From: Histoplasma ohiense
Taxonomy: Eukaryota > Ascomycota > Eurotiomycetes > Onygenales > Ajellomycetaceae
NCBI GenBank assembly: GCA_017607445.1
Contig: JAEVHH010000004.1
Coordinates: 4,836,001-4,900,000 of the forward strand
Direction of reading: 5' to 3'
DNA length: 64,000 nucleotides
Shown here: positions 24,801 through 35,069 of the stretch, piece by piece
Position numbering within the stretch: position 1 is the stretch's first letter
Layout of the letters: each line of letters starts with the position of its first letter
Notes under the pieces: generated by a model
The model's database searches: none
What the model was told of the DNA's origin: nothing
Seen by the model: the letters and a program-made list of their open reading frames with translations, nothing else
Program-made: the position numbers and the translations under genes

Positions 24801-25640
24801 ACCCTCAATAGTCTACACAAAGATGGAGTCCATCATCTTTTTTGGGGACAAAGAGAATCAGTGCACCAGCCGGGCTACTGGATGATTGTATCCATCCTTT
24901 ATCTAATGCATTTTTTAAATATTCTCTTAGGGCGGCTAACTCAGTTTCAGAGAGATTGTATATTGGCATAAATGGAGGTTGTGCACCAGGCTTGAGATCT
25001 ATGCAGTGTTCCATCTCTTCTGATCTTTTCACACTTATAGCAGCTTCTTCTGAGAAGATATGTGTGTATGGCATGATATAATTGAGTAGACCAGTCAGCA
25101 AGTCTGAATATGCAGCTGAGAATACACATGAAGCATGCTTTGAGTCTTTTGGATGTTCTGTAGATAATACTACAAGCATTTCTACTCTAGCTTCTGTGAG
25201 AACTTCAGCTAGAACATCTTGTTCAGAAATAATTTGAGGCTGTTGTTCATCTCCAGAGCTTCTAAAGAAGAATTGTTCATCTGATCAATCTATAAGAGGA
25301 TTTGTTTGTCTTAATCAAGGAAATTCTAATACAAGATTGTAGTCCTTCATCTTCATCACATGGAAGGAATGAGATGTCTGCTGTGCATTACCCTTGTGAT
25401 CAGTGACAGTAGTTGCAATGTTATACTCTTCAAAGAAGTGCATTATGCATCCATCAATCAACTTGACCATTTTGGTTTTGCAGTGAGCAGCTTCTAGATT
25501 GTGATCCTTTGCTCAAAATTCATCAACACAGTTCACTTCTGATTCAGAGTCTACTAGTGCAAGCACTTTTTGCAGATTCTTAGATGTAGTGAGTTCCACT
25601 GTGACAGTGAAGCTTAAGGTGTTTTTGCATCGACTTTCCA
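21868..25640 (-). pseudogene. pol of gypsy B: protease, RT, RNase H, integrase, chromodomain
   Basis: Reading the minus strand: protease LALVDSESEVNCVDEF near 25540 (the G of DSG changed to E). RT spans 25179-24160, with LFVPKKDDGLHLCVDY and the intact catalytic IVYLDDILIFSNS. RNase H is about 24160-23700 (DAFTFAVTAILSQL; the catalytic stretches are interrupted). The integrase zinc-binding region (HFGIKKFIDS...CDTC) is near 23180-23080. The DDE core at 23037-22624 has VDIYTKF, SDQDSLFTSHYW and TDGQTERQNQ. The chromodomain (YQVEEILEK...EYLVRWTGWSPSDDTWKPEENI) is about 22125-21970. A dozen or so stops, nearly all TGA from TGG or CGA, break it. The chromodomain places it among the chromoviruses. 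Confidence 0.92.
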
Positions 25641-25699
25641 TGCTTATGACTGTCATTGTGAGCTGGATGGCATGCCTTAAGTGTTTTTTGAGTCCTTTG

Positions 25700-27008
25700 A
25701 GTTCTTCATGTCTTTCATATTGAGTTTTGAGTTGGACTTGGTGTTTTTGGATTCATCTTTGAGTCATTTGAAACATGAATCGATGGTATGTCCTGGTCAC
25801 TTGCAATAACAGCAATATTTTGATTGGGTGGAGTCATTGGACTTTGTAGTGTCATTTCATCTGTGTTTGTTTTGTGATCTATTATCAGCATTATTTCTGT
25901 TGTTAAAGCTTTGAGTGGGGTTTTTGAAATTTGACTTCTCTTTAAGCTTCTTCTGTCTCTCTGGCAGATTCGATTCTGCCATTGCAAGTTTATGTAGAGT
26001 GGCATCATAGCTTAACTCTTTCAATTTGGTTGCATATTTGTTGAATTCTCAGTGAATGGAAGGTAGAACTTTCATATAGAGGTGTGATTTCCAATGATAT
26101 TTGCTATAAGAATGCTGCAGACACTCTTCAATTGATTGTAAGTGTGAAGCAAATTGTTGAACTGTCTGATCTTCTTGTTGCTCTGTTTTTCAGTACTGTC
26201 TATCAGCATCTCAGAAACTTCTATCTGGATCAGTGACTTGACATTGCATTCAACTAACAAATTCTTCCCATGGTGGCAAAGTCTGCATATCATGTGTATG
26301 TTGATACCAACATTGTTGCATCTCGACATTGAAATGAGTAATGACTTTGATGATCTTTCAATGGTTGTGTTTGTTGTAGTAATCAAGATCACTGGCATGG
26401 AAAGTGATAGCAGCTGTAACAAAGTTTTCAAATTCTTTCATACTTTGATCTCAGAACTTTTTCATATCTCTCTGAGAAGAGTGACTGCTCATGCTGAGAT
26501 CTTGAAGTTCTAATTGCCAAAGTGGTACCTGACTATGTCTTCCACTGACAGTAGTCACAGTGCTTTCCACTAAGGTGTTGAGTGCTTGTAGTGTGGCTTC
26601 CGGTGGCCTGAGAATACTTGTGGTGTTATTGTGGTTACCATTCATGCTAGTTGCATCTCTACTGTGGTTCAGATGTGCTTCTAGTGTATTCTGGGTGATT
26701 GAAATTGTTTCATTCAATTCTTGTAGCAAAGTATTGCACTGCTGTTGGAGTTCTTGCAATTCTTTCTCAGTCTGTAATTTTTTGATTCTTCTGACCACAG
26801 TTATCTTCTCAGTCTCAATTGCAGTGAGATCTTCAGAAGAGGTATCCCCTTCTGAACTATGCTCAGAGTTCAATTTCATAGAGAAAGGTGATGCTTGTTG
26901 CACACTTTCAGTGGCAGAAGTGCGCATTTCGCAGTTTTCTTCCATGGTGTTTGTTACTTCAGATTCAGTGGTAGCATGAGTATGGTGGATGCTGTGGGTA
27001 GAGGCCAT
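25700..27008 (-). pseudogene. gag of gypsy B, decayed
   Basis: The ATG at 27008 opens a 185-codon N-terminal part (Ser/Thr/Glu-rich, then a coiled coil of about residues 65-105 with KKLQTEKELQELQQQ), ending at a TGA near 26451. The same frame continues between TGA stops through FHASDLDYYNKHNH, MQTLPPWEEF and QFASHLQSIEECLQ to a zinc knuckle at about 25783-25825 whose loop carries a TGA in place of Trp (CCYCK-stop-PGHTIDSC). Two 119-codon frames on opposite strands here are out-of-frame shadows. The protein would package element RNA. Confidence 0.88.
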
Positions 27009-27055
27009 GACTATTACTCAATGGACTGTCTCTTGAAGATTGAGCGATTAGAAAC
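27009..27055 (-). other. Leader and putative primer-binding region of gypsy B
   Basis: The 47 bp between the 5' LTR end and the gag ATG begin GTTTCTAATCGCTCAATC on the minus strand. No TGG-initial tRNA-3'-end match is visible. The same start is kept in A and F and, in part, in LTR family 3. Confidence 0.5.
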
Positions 27056-27167
27056 TGTGAGGTGTAGTGACAGTGTGAAGAGTAACAGTAGAAGATAGTT
27101 TATAGTGTAGCAGAGATAATAGTAATATATTGTAAAGTAATATAGTATAGTAGTGTAATGTAGTGTA
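27056..27167 (-). repeat. 5' LTR of gypsy B, gag-proximal part
   Basis: 112 bp from the LTR end CACCTCACA to the LINE insertion point. It ends with the first copy of the LINE target duplication GTGTAATGTAGTGTA (27153-27167). Confidence 0.92.
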
Positions 27168-27206
27168 TTTTGTTTGTTTGTTTGTATTGGTTTAACATCC
27201 TGGAGA

Positions 27207-27229
27207 AAACACGGGCAGCGCCCGTGTTT
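27207..27229 (-). other. Perfect 10-bp hairpin near the LINE C 3' end
   Basis: AAACACGGGC (27207-27216) and GCCCGTGTTT (27220-27229) are perfect inverted repeats around a 3-base loop, about 40 bp from the LINE tail. The copy at 63309-63331 keeps the stem with one C to T change that still pairs as G-T in one strand. The 7.4-kb copy has lost it. LINE reverse transcriptases of some families recognise 3' stem-loops, so this may be an RT recognition element. Confidence 0.7.
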
Positions 27230-27842
27230 CAGAAGCCTCCCGAAGGGCATGGAGATGTGCTACACTGGAGAGATTCCTATGTACACAGAGAGAAAGAAAA
27301 CAGAATCCAGGTGGCAACTCTTGAGAAGACTCAGCTCATTGAAAAGGGTTTTACTGAGCTGTGCATCCACTTCTGGCCCGATGTATGGCCATTCATGGTG
27401 GGGCTATAGTGTGGTTCCTGAGGGAAACCACTGCTGCCATGTCTGGAAGGCTTTACAGTGAATGGAGAGGAATAACTCTCTCAGTTGATCTGAGAACTGT
27501 CTGTGCTTCTAACAGCAGAGAAAAGACAGATGAGATAGACAAAAGAAAAGAGGAAAAGTGAGTGTTCTGAAAAGAAAAATAAAGAAAAGAGTGGAGGAAA
27601 GACTGTGCCCTCTGTGGCACCTTGCAGTCCTGTGACCCAGCACAAACCTGGGAGGGAGAGAGAGGAGAGAGCACTGAAGAAGGTTGTGAGGGGAAAGAAG
27701 TGGAGAGAGACAGAGAGAGCAGTGAGAAGGGAGAAGAAGAGTGCATGCCTGCAGCTGAGAGCATGTCAACTGAGTCAGCATACAGACTGTACTGATTACA
27801 CCACAGCTAGTTGAAACAGATGAGCCCATCATGCTGGTTTAA

Positions 27843-28080
27843 TCATTTGCATCAGTTGAACTGATTGAACTGATTGAACCAATTGTACCAATTGTACCAA
27901 TTGTACCGTTTGTACCGATTGAACTGATTGAATCGATTGTACTGATTGAACTGGTTGAACTGATTGTACTGTTTGTACCAATTGAACCAATCGAGCTGAT
28001 TGTACTGATTGAACTGATTGTACTGTTTGTACTGATTGCATTGGTTGAATCTATTGTACTGGTTGAATCAGTTGTACCAG
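27843..28080 (-). repeat. 9-bp minisatellite in the LINE C 3' UTR, about 26 units
   Basis: Tandem units of the form TTGAACTGA or TTGTACCAA on the plus strand. Since 9 is a multiple of 3, a 70-codon minus-strand frame of Val-Gln-Ser type triplets results. I regard this as a repeat by-product. The LINE copy at about 8165-8250 has far fewer units and the one at 63955 continues past the window edge, so the number varies between copies. Confidence 0.9.
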
Positions 28081-28572
28081 ATGTTGTGCTATCTGTACCG
28101 CCTGTATAGGCTTGGAACTGCTGTGGGGGGCTGTCAGATGGTGTGTGTTCAAACAGCTGTGTTATCTCATGCAGTACTGTGTGTAGAACTGCATGCAGTC
28201 AAGCAGTTCTACAAAGTCTGTAGGGGTCAGAGATTCTAGATAGGCAACAGCTGTTGTCTGGTTGTGTGGCTGTGCTGCTGACCTCTTGAGTCAGTGAGAG
28301 AAGTGTCTCTGTGAGTGTTGACAGAGCATCAAATGTTCTGAGCTCTTGTTGTGTTCATAGACACAGGCAAGCCTTGCATCTGCATGCTGAAAGCACCTGT
28401 GATACCAGGAAAAGTCCCCATGAGAGGAGTGAAGTGTGAGCCAGTGGTGGAGGGCATGCTGTGGCATGGTGAGCTCTGGAGGGGTCTTCACTTGGTATTC
28501 CACAGTCAGCCTGCTGAACCTTCAGCTCTGGTATCAGTCAGAGAGCTTTTCACAGACTCTGCTCCATCACTC
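28081..28572 (-). other. LINE C 3' UTR, unique part
   Basis: Sequence between the RNase H end and the minisatellite. Open frames on both strands are short and not conserved in the LINE K copy. I see no domain. Confidence 0.6.
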
Positions 28573-31500
28573 TCATTCTGTCTCTTGGCTGAGCTGCTTG
28601 GCCACTGTGTGGACCCCACTGACTGTGGGTATGGCCTTGAGTCCATAGACTGGAGCTGCAGTAGATGAGATCATCTGCTTAGTCAGACAGTCTGCTTCCT
28701 CATTGCCCTCTATTCCCATATGCCCAGGGGCCCATTTCAGGCCCACATTATGTTGTCTGAGGAGCTTGTGGCAGTGGCTGTAGGCCCAGTTTGAAGAGGT
28801 CACTGCACTGCCTCATATGCCTCAGATGACTGAGGTGTTGTCAAGACAGAGCCAGATCTGAGAGTTGGTGCTGTCATCTGTGGCACAGAGTAGAAGCTTC
28901 ACTGCACACTCTAATGCACAGCAGACACTGACTGTCTCAGTGTTGAAGATATGTGACATAGAGCTCAGTGCAGCTGAGAAGCTGGTCAGCTGTTTATTTC
29001 TCTGATAGACTATGAAGTCATAGTCAACCTGCCTGCTGTTGTCAAGGATCTGTTCTGATCCATCTGAGAAAACATATAGATCTGTTGAAGGTTGGCTTCC
29101 CCATCATTTCTTGAATGCCTGAGCAGTACTCTTTTTGTCTACACCCTCTGTGGGGTCTGTTCTGCACCTCTCTGAGTAGTGTGGGATGGCAAGTGTGGGT
29201 CTATTGACTGCAGGCAGCAGTGTCTTCAACCTCTGAATCTTGATCTTTGAGTGCTGCTGAGTTCCAGCCTCCCTTCCATGTGTGATCATTGAGGAAGCTA
29301 TTTGTGAAGCCAGTGGGTGTCTCTCATCCACCATCTGAAGCCTTGTTGCAAAATGCATTTTAGCCTCCTTCAGAGCTACCATTGCTGATGAGAGTCCAGC
29401 ATCTCAATATAGAGTTGTGATGGGTGTTGTATGGAAAACTGGAAGAACTCCTCTGGCTGTCATGGTAAGCATCTTCTTGACTGTCCCCACATGTCATCTC
29501 AGACAGAAGCTGATCTCCTCACTTCTGCCTGTGTGCCTTGCTGGCTGCATGCGGCCGCTGTACCAGACCTCTGTGCCATAGAGCAGTGAGGGAACCATGC
29601 AGATAGTGACCACCTTCCACAGAGCATCTGCTGAAGGCCCATCTCTGATCTTCTCTAGACTTTGAATGTGCTGAGCCACAGCCCTTGCCTTCTTTGCCCA
29701 GGCAGAGACATATGGTCTCCAGATGAGTCTTCTGTCAAAGTGTACACTCAGTCAGCAGAATACTGGCTTCTGTTCAGCTGGGGCAGTGACAGAGTGTATG
29801 ATCAGATCCTCTGACACAATCACTGATGATGCTTCATTGTGTTGCTTTCTTGTGAGATGAATCATCTCAAGTTTCTCTGGTGTGAAGACCACCTTGTTTG
29901 TCTCCCCTCATCTCAGAATACTCTGTATATCATGGCTGAGAAGGATAGCATTGCTGTCAAGTGAGTGTGTAGCCCATCAAGTATTCAGATCATCTGCATA
30001 GCCAAAGTGCAATTCTGAGTTCTGCCACAGCAGCTCTGTCAGATACAGAAGAAACAGTATTGATGACAGAGGAGATCTCTGTGATGTGCCACATTGCATC
30101 TGATGTGCTGCTGTGGTGGTCCTCTTCAGCTGGACCTGAGCTCTGCATTCAGTGAGAAAGCTGTCAATGAGTTGTAGCAGCTTGTGTGGTCATCTCTGTT
30201 GTGCCATTCACTGAAGCAGCTGTCTGCACAGCACAGCATCAAAGGCACTCTGCACATCCATTGTGATCATGGATACCTTCTTGTTTTGTGCGAAGGCTGC
30301 CTCCACCTCATGAGTGAAAGCAGCTACCAGGTCCATTGCCAATTGTCTGGGCAGCACTCCTCCATGCTGTGAGCTGACTACACCATGAATGAGTGCTGTG
30401 TACACCAGTCACCTTGCAACAATGCATTCCAGCCCCTTGGAGATTACTGAGAGAAGGGCAATGAGTCTTCAGAAGTGGATCAAGCTTCTGTTTCTCTTAT
30501 CTATCTTGAGTATCATTGTCATCTCTGTCAGCTTCCAGGTTTGTGGGAAGTGGCAGAGCTGGAGGCAGCAGTTGTATAGCTGCTGTACAAAGAGAGACAC
30601 ATGCTGCCAGCATGCCTTGAGCAGCTGCACTGTGATTCCATCCATGCCTGGAGAGGTACTCTGTACTTCAATGATGTTGCACTCTACCTCCTCCATCTCA
30701 ACCTGGGGGTCTCAGAGCAGGTTTCCCATGCCGCTTCAGTGCTCATCATTCAATGAATTGTATTCCAGATCATCAGCTGAGTTGTATTGCTTCAGAATGA
30801 CTTGTCAAAGTGTCTCAGCTTTGGCAGCTGTCTCTTCTATAATCTGATCCCCAACCATCAGAGAGGATGCTCTGAGGTTGGGTTTCAGCCCATGTCATGC
30901 TACCATCTGATACAGATCCCTGCCATCTCTGGCCTCATTGATCATCTGTCTTCAGTATGCATGCTTGGCCTTGCACACTGTGTTCTTGAATCAGTGCTTT
31001 GCAGCCTCTGTCTGATGAGTGGTGAGCTCTTGATGTGCTCTTCGGCAGTCTGCTGTTCATCAGAGGGCTGTAGTCTGTCCTTGTTGCACTGGCTTGCTGA
31101 CTGCCTGAGCTGCAGCCAGGAGATTCTGGGTGAAGTGTTGGATCAGATCATCAAGCTGTGCTGCATTCTCAACCCTATCTGAGTAAGACATGTCCATCAT
31201 GAGATCTCTGACAAGATCTGCAAAGGGCTTCAGCTGGGAGTCTGTGATCTTGATCTGAGCCCTGCTCTGCTGTGTCTGGGGTGTTGTTGGCAGCATAGTA
31301 ATCATAGACTGATGGTCTGAGCTGCAGTGTAAATCTTGGTGCACTGAAGTGGAAGCAAAGACCACATTGAAGAAGGTGAGATCAATCACATGATCTGCTG
31401 CATGAGTTGGAATGCCTACCTCTCCCACAAAGTTCATTCTGTGTTCACTGGCTCACTGGACAAGCTCCCCTCCTTGGTGCAGATTCACTGCCCCTGGTTC

Positions 31501-32000
31501 AAAGGCATCATGTTGTACATTGAAATCCCCACCTACTAGACAGTGGGCTGGTGGGCTCAAATTGATCAGATAGTCCATGACTGTGTCTGTCTCAGGCTGT
31601 CTGTACACATTGAGAATGTGGCAGTCATTGACACTGATCCACAGCAGGTCTCTGTTTTGCACAGATTGGTGTTGCTGTGTCCTTATCTTTGAACCCTTGC
31701 ATACATATGTCATGACCCGAGGCCTCTCCTCCTCTCACTGCTCCAGATTAGTGTCATTCCAGTGGTCTATGGGTGCAAAGCACTCATATGCTGGGTGATT
31801 AGAAGTCTTGGTGCCAGGGTGTGTGTAAGGCTTCTGTATACAGATCACTTCACAGCCCTGCTTGAAAGCAAGCTGTAGAGCTGCTGTGTGACAGAGGGCT
31901 GCTCTGGCTGTATTTGCTCAAAAGATCTGCAGAGAGTGATTTTCCTGCTGGTTGTTTCTGCAGTGCCAGCCACATCACTGGTGTTGATGTTCTAGCATGA
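28573..32000 (-). pseudogene. LINE C ORF2: endonuclease, reverse transcriptase, RNase H
   Basis: Endonuclease: FKQGCEVICIQKPYTHPG near 31860 (the usual IQEP box with Glu changed to Lys), VGGDFNVQHDAF near 31520, SDHQSM near 31315. RT: SPGMDGITVQLLKA near 30640, VVSSQHGGVLPRQLAMDLV and SMITMDVQSAFDAVL at 30370-30230, then HFGYADDLNT near 29990, an intact catalytic ADD box. RNase H: the C-terminal box LKWAPGHMGIEGNEEADCL at about 28740-28690. In-frame TGA stops separate these blocks, so the enzyme is dead. When intact it would nick the target and prime cDNA synthesis there. The order EN-RT-RNase H matches Tad1-clade LINEs. Plus-strand frames over this region are shadows. Confidence 0.88.
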
Positions 32001-32159
32001 GGAGTCACTTGATGAGCTGCTGCCAAAGTTCATCTGCAGGATGAGGTTGAAGGGTCTCAGATCTGTTGTCTGCATGCTGGGGCTAGACTGCTCTTTGACT
32101 GCTTGACTATGCTGTCACTCTGCTGTGCAGGCTGAGTGTCGCCTGGTGTGGGCCATCTG

Positions 32160-33725
32160 TCAGATGGTGTCCTCTTCACTGATGGAGCTCTGAGTAGCCG
32201 CCTGCTTGCGGGGTGCTAGCCTGGTGGGCTGTGTTGACTGGGTTGATTGAGTGGATGATGTAGGTATCACCACTGCAATCATTGATGCTGACTGTGCTGG
32301 TGGTGGTTGCTGCTTCTGAGCATCTCTGTGGCATCTGTTGCCAAGACAGTGGACAGCTGCTAGCTTCTTTTGAGTTAGATGCCTGAGGATGCTGTTCACA
32401 CATCTAGACACAGCAGGGCAGTGCTGATGCCCAGCTGAGTAGAGTTGGCAGCAGTTGGCACACTGTGGTGCTCTCTTGCACTCCACATCTGTTGACCTCT
32501 CATGCTGGCTTGTGGGCTCACTGCAGTTGAAGCATCTCGCCAGTTGCGCACACTTTGATGAGTGGCAGTACCCCTGGCATTCTGGGTCATGTCTCACTGT
32601 CAGTGGTCTTTTCTCGATGAGTCTGGTCCTCTCACTGACATTGAAGAGTGAGAAGCCTTTCACTGGGGTGAGGAAGAAGACAATCCATGTAATCTTCCCT
32701 GTCTTGAGGTTCACTTCATGTCATGAGGGTTGACAGCTCACTGATTTTATCTTTGTCTGAGTCAGAACCTCTCTCTCAATCATCTTGTCTGTGGGGATTC
32801 TTGCCCCTTCTCAGTTCTGGATGAATTCCAGGACTTCTGAGACAGCATAATTGTACCACTGCTCTGATAGCCGGATCTCTGTGGTGTCAAGAACTTCACA
32901 GAGAGTAGCCACTGTCTTCTCAGTGGTCAGAGCATTGCATATGCCTCTGTTGCTTGGTGTGATCACTCAATCTGTTCTGGTGGGCTTCATCTTCAGCACA
33001 TTAGCCATGTCCTCCACCCCCTGGATGTTTGCAACGATTGCCTGCCGCACAGCATATGGCTGCAGCCGGGCGACCCATTTCTCTGGCTGAAGAATGATGA
33101 GGACTCATGGGTCCTCCTGCTGCTTTGTGCCCTCTGTGGGGCTTCTTGACTGACTGGTGTTCTTGAGCTGCAGGCTGGCTCCACTAGCTCTGCCAGCTGA
33201 GAAAGCTGCAGTCTTGGCAGAAGTAGCTTCAGAGAGGGCAGAATTTTTTCTCTTCTGCATGATGCCTGCTCAGGTAGTCAGCTCCCTCACAGTTGTCTTT
33301 GCTGGATTTGACTGTGGGTGAGTGTCTGGGACAGCACTCTCTCTCAGAGTTGATGCTGCACTCAGATCTGCTGTCACATATGTGATGAATCTTTCACAGA
33401 AGACTCAAGCAAAGTTCTGACTGACTGACTGCTTCTCCTTCTCAACTCAGCTATTCAGAGTCTTTGTCAATCTGATGAGAGTCTTCTGCTGCAGATTCTG
33501 TTGCTGTTGAGTCTTCTCAAACTGCTTCTGTAGCTGAGAGATGGTCATGAGGATGCTGTCACTGGCTTCTTTGAGAACTGAAGAAGGCATTGTAACAGTC
33601 TTTCTCTGTCTCTTGTCAGTCTTTTCAGTAACAAAATTGGCCAGTGACTTCAGCTCCAGTGGCCTGGTGTAGGCTGTGTCAATGTCCTTGAGTGGGTGGG
33701 AGGGTGTTGAGGGCTCCATGACCAC
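32160..33725 (-). pseudogene. LINE C ORF1: nucleic-acid-binding protein with CCHC knuckles
   Basis: Starts at the ATG near 33725-33719 (MVMEPSTPSHP). A Gln-rich coiled coil (about 33530-33460) is followed, across several TGA stops, by a conserved middle part (EKWVARLQPYAVRQAIVANI, KMKPTRTD) and by Cys/His knuckles at about 32590-32410 (CQGYCHSSKC, CFNCSEPTSQHE, CANCCQLYSAGHQHC). The tail is Gln/Ser/Thr-rich. ORF1 proteins of this clade bind the LINE RNA as a particle. It is broken by about six stops, all TGA, in my reading. Confidence 0.85.
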
Positions 33726-33871
33726 TCAACCTGTGCAGTACACACACATAGAGTAATTGCAGAGGGTGTGCGATGATGTTGAATGGGTTGAAGGGTTAAA
33801 ATTATACAAAAAACAGTTAGAAAATGGAAAAATTCAAATGTACCCCTACGTTCGTGGGTAGTTGTAAGGAT
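33726..33871 (-). other. 5' leader of LINE C
   Basis: 146 bp from the element 5' end to the ORF1 ATG. LINEs usually carry an internal promoter here, but no motif can be named. It keeps CpG (CTACGTTCGTGGG on the plus strand at 33846-33858). Confidence 0.55.
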
Positions 33872-33886
33872 GTGTAATGTAGTGTA

Positions 33887-34040
33887 GCTAATTGCTAAGG
33901 AAGAAAAGAAAGAGAAAGAAGATGTGCGAAATACATACATCGATATATATATACATATAGAAATAGTGGTAGCGAGAGTATAATGGAAAGAGGTAAGAAT
34001 AAGCGAAGATAATAAGGAAATAATAAACGAGTGCATTACA
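33887..34040 (-). repeat. 5' LTR of gypsy B, outer part
   Basis: 154 bp after the second copy of the LINE target duplication. With 27056-27167 it sums to 266 bp, exactly the LTR length, so the LINE insertion caused no deletion. Confidence 0.93.
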
Positions 34041-34803
34041 CTTATCTATTCAAACACAAATTTGAAAAAAAGAAAAGGGAGAAAATGGGAAAAAGGAAAT
34101 AAAAAATTAAAGAGAAATATTCATGAATTTGTAGAATTTTTCTGCAGAGATACAAGTCTCACAATACTTCTGAGTATTTGATTTCAACACATATCAAAAG
34201 TCAATATTTCTCAGCTTGAAGACACAACATTCACATGAAATCTGACTGTTGTATGTCATATAATTAGAGTTAGAGTAATATAACAAGTGAACAGCAAATG
34301 ATGCTATACAGAAATGAGCTAGTGGCACACATGACCACACTAATAACACCACTGACAAGAAACATCAGCAATAATATATGATAAGTATCAGTGAGAAAAC
34401 AACTTACTTAAAATTGAAATATTCAAGAAAGCTCATTTCAATAAAAAAGAGAGGAAGAAAGAATTGATGATATAAAAATTTAAAAATTTTTATTAAATTA
34501 GAAATGAAAAAAATTGCAGCAAGAGAGCAAGAAGTTTTGATGATGATCAAGTTAAAAAAAAAGAGAAATCTTCAAGAAGAAAGAAATTCTTTTTGCTTCT
34601 CTGTATGCAATCTCTAGCAATCAAAGAATCCATCAATTCCATCTCATTAAGAAATTGATAACAATGTGTATACAAGCTATCTAGTGGATGTGATCAATAC
34701 ACTGCTATCAGCAAGCAGCACTTACAATATAGAAATGCAATTATCTACTAGCAAGCAATCTATACAATCACTGAGAGCAGCTCTTATAAAAAAAAGAGGC
34801 AAT
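34041..34803 (+). other. 3' non-coding region of gypsy A, right part
   Basis: Continues from 19862 after the CTTAT duplication. It is the reverse-complement counterpart of 20147-20900 in B. It ends with the polypurine tract A8GAGGCAAT (about 34788-34803) directly before the 3' LTR. No gene is seen. Confidence 0.85.
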
Positions 34804-35069
34804 TGTAATGCACTTGTTTATTATTCTCATTTATTATTTCCTTATTATCTTCACTTATTCTTACCTCTTTCCATTATACTCTTGCTACTGCTATTTCTAT
34901 ATGTATATATATATCAATGTATGTATTTCACACATCTTCTTTCTCTTTCTTTTCTTCCTTAGTGATTAGCTACATTACACTACTACACTCTACAATATAT
35001 TACTATTATCTCCACTACACTATAAACTATCTTCTACTGTTACTCTTCACACTGTCACTACACCTCACA
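34804..35069 (+). repeat. 3' LTR of gypsy A
   Basis: 266 bp, TGTAATGCAC...CACCTCACA, followed by the GTTTT target duplication. It lies 331 bp from the PMT2 stop codon, so it abuts the 3' flank of that gene. Confidence 0.94.

Larger units (their letters stand above)
27168..33871 (-). mobile_element. LINE C: full-length Tad-like non-LTR retrotransposon
   Basis: The 6704-bp insert splits the 5' LTR of gypsy B and is bracketed by a perfect 15-bp duplication (GTGTAATGTAGTGTA at 27153-27167 and 33872-33886). Its 3' end is on the left, with a (CAAA)n-type tail. Going 5' to 3' on the minus strand it has a 146-bp leader, ORF1 with CCHC knuckles, ORF2 with AP-type endonuclease, RT and RNase H, a long 3' UTR with a 9-bp minisatellite, and a hairpin near the end. 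The gene order and RNase H fit the Tad1 clade. Frames are broken by TGA stops. Truncated relatives lie at 7439 and 63267. Confidence 0.94.
19863..34040 (-). mobile_element. Gypsy element B (family 1, chromodomain type), nested in A
   Basis: The LTRs lie at 19863-20128 (3') and 27056-27167 plus 33887-34040 (5', split by LINE C). A perfect target duplication CTTAT (19858-19862, 34041-34045) brackets the element, and both flanks belong to the 3' non-coding region of A. Without LINE C and its duplication it is 7459 bp. It is the least mutated family-1 copy, so its pol can be read almost continuously. It is inserted in the opposite orientation to A. Confidence 0.95.
11523..35069 (+). mobile_element. 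Gypsy element A (family 1, chromodomain type), host of nested insertions
   Basis: The two 266-bp LTRs (11523-11788, 34804-35069) are bracketed by a perfect 5-bp target duplication GTTTT (11518-11522, 35070-35074). Gag, protease, RT, RNase H, integrase and chromodomain remains follow in order on the plus strand. Inside it sit LINE D1 (13742-15530), LINE D2 (16095-16271) and gypsy B (19863-34040). Removing these and their duplications leaves 7367 bp, the same size class as B and F. Its coding part is far more mutated than B, consistent with being the oldest of the three levels. Confidence 0.93.

Noticed and set aside
21868..25640. A genetic code with TGA read as Trp (intact pol with UGA recoding)
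   Set aside because: TGA also replaces Arg (CGA), catalytic residues are changed (DSG to DSE, YLDD to YLND in other copies), and PMT2 in the same window uses normal TGG. Repeat-directed mutation explains everything.
26072..26513. Two 119-codon proteins on opposite strands inside gag
   Set aside because: They are out-of-frame shadows. The true gag frame, traced by its zinc knuckle and by A/F alignment, is different.
27829..28041. 70-codon Val-Gln repeat protein on the minus strand
   Set aside because: It is the translation of the 9-bp minisatellite. The unit length alone keeps the frame open, and other LINE copies do not conserve it.
28351..31182. Several plus-strand frames of 60-150 codons across LINE C
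   Set aside because: They lie antisense to the recognisable endonuclease, RT and RNase H blocks and show no domain of their own.
33650..34036. Recurrent hydrophobic protein (HSFIISLLSSLILTSFHY) seen over many LTRs
   Set aside because: It is the translation of the family-1 LTR itself and appears wherever the LTR does, with indels that break it.
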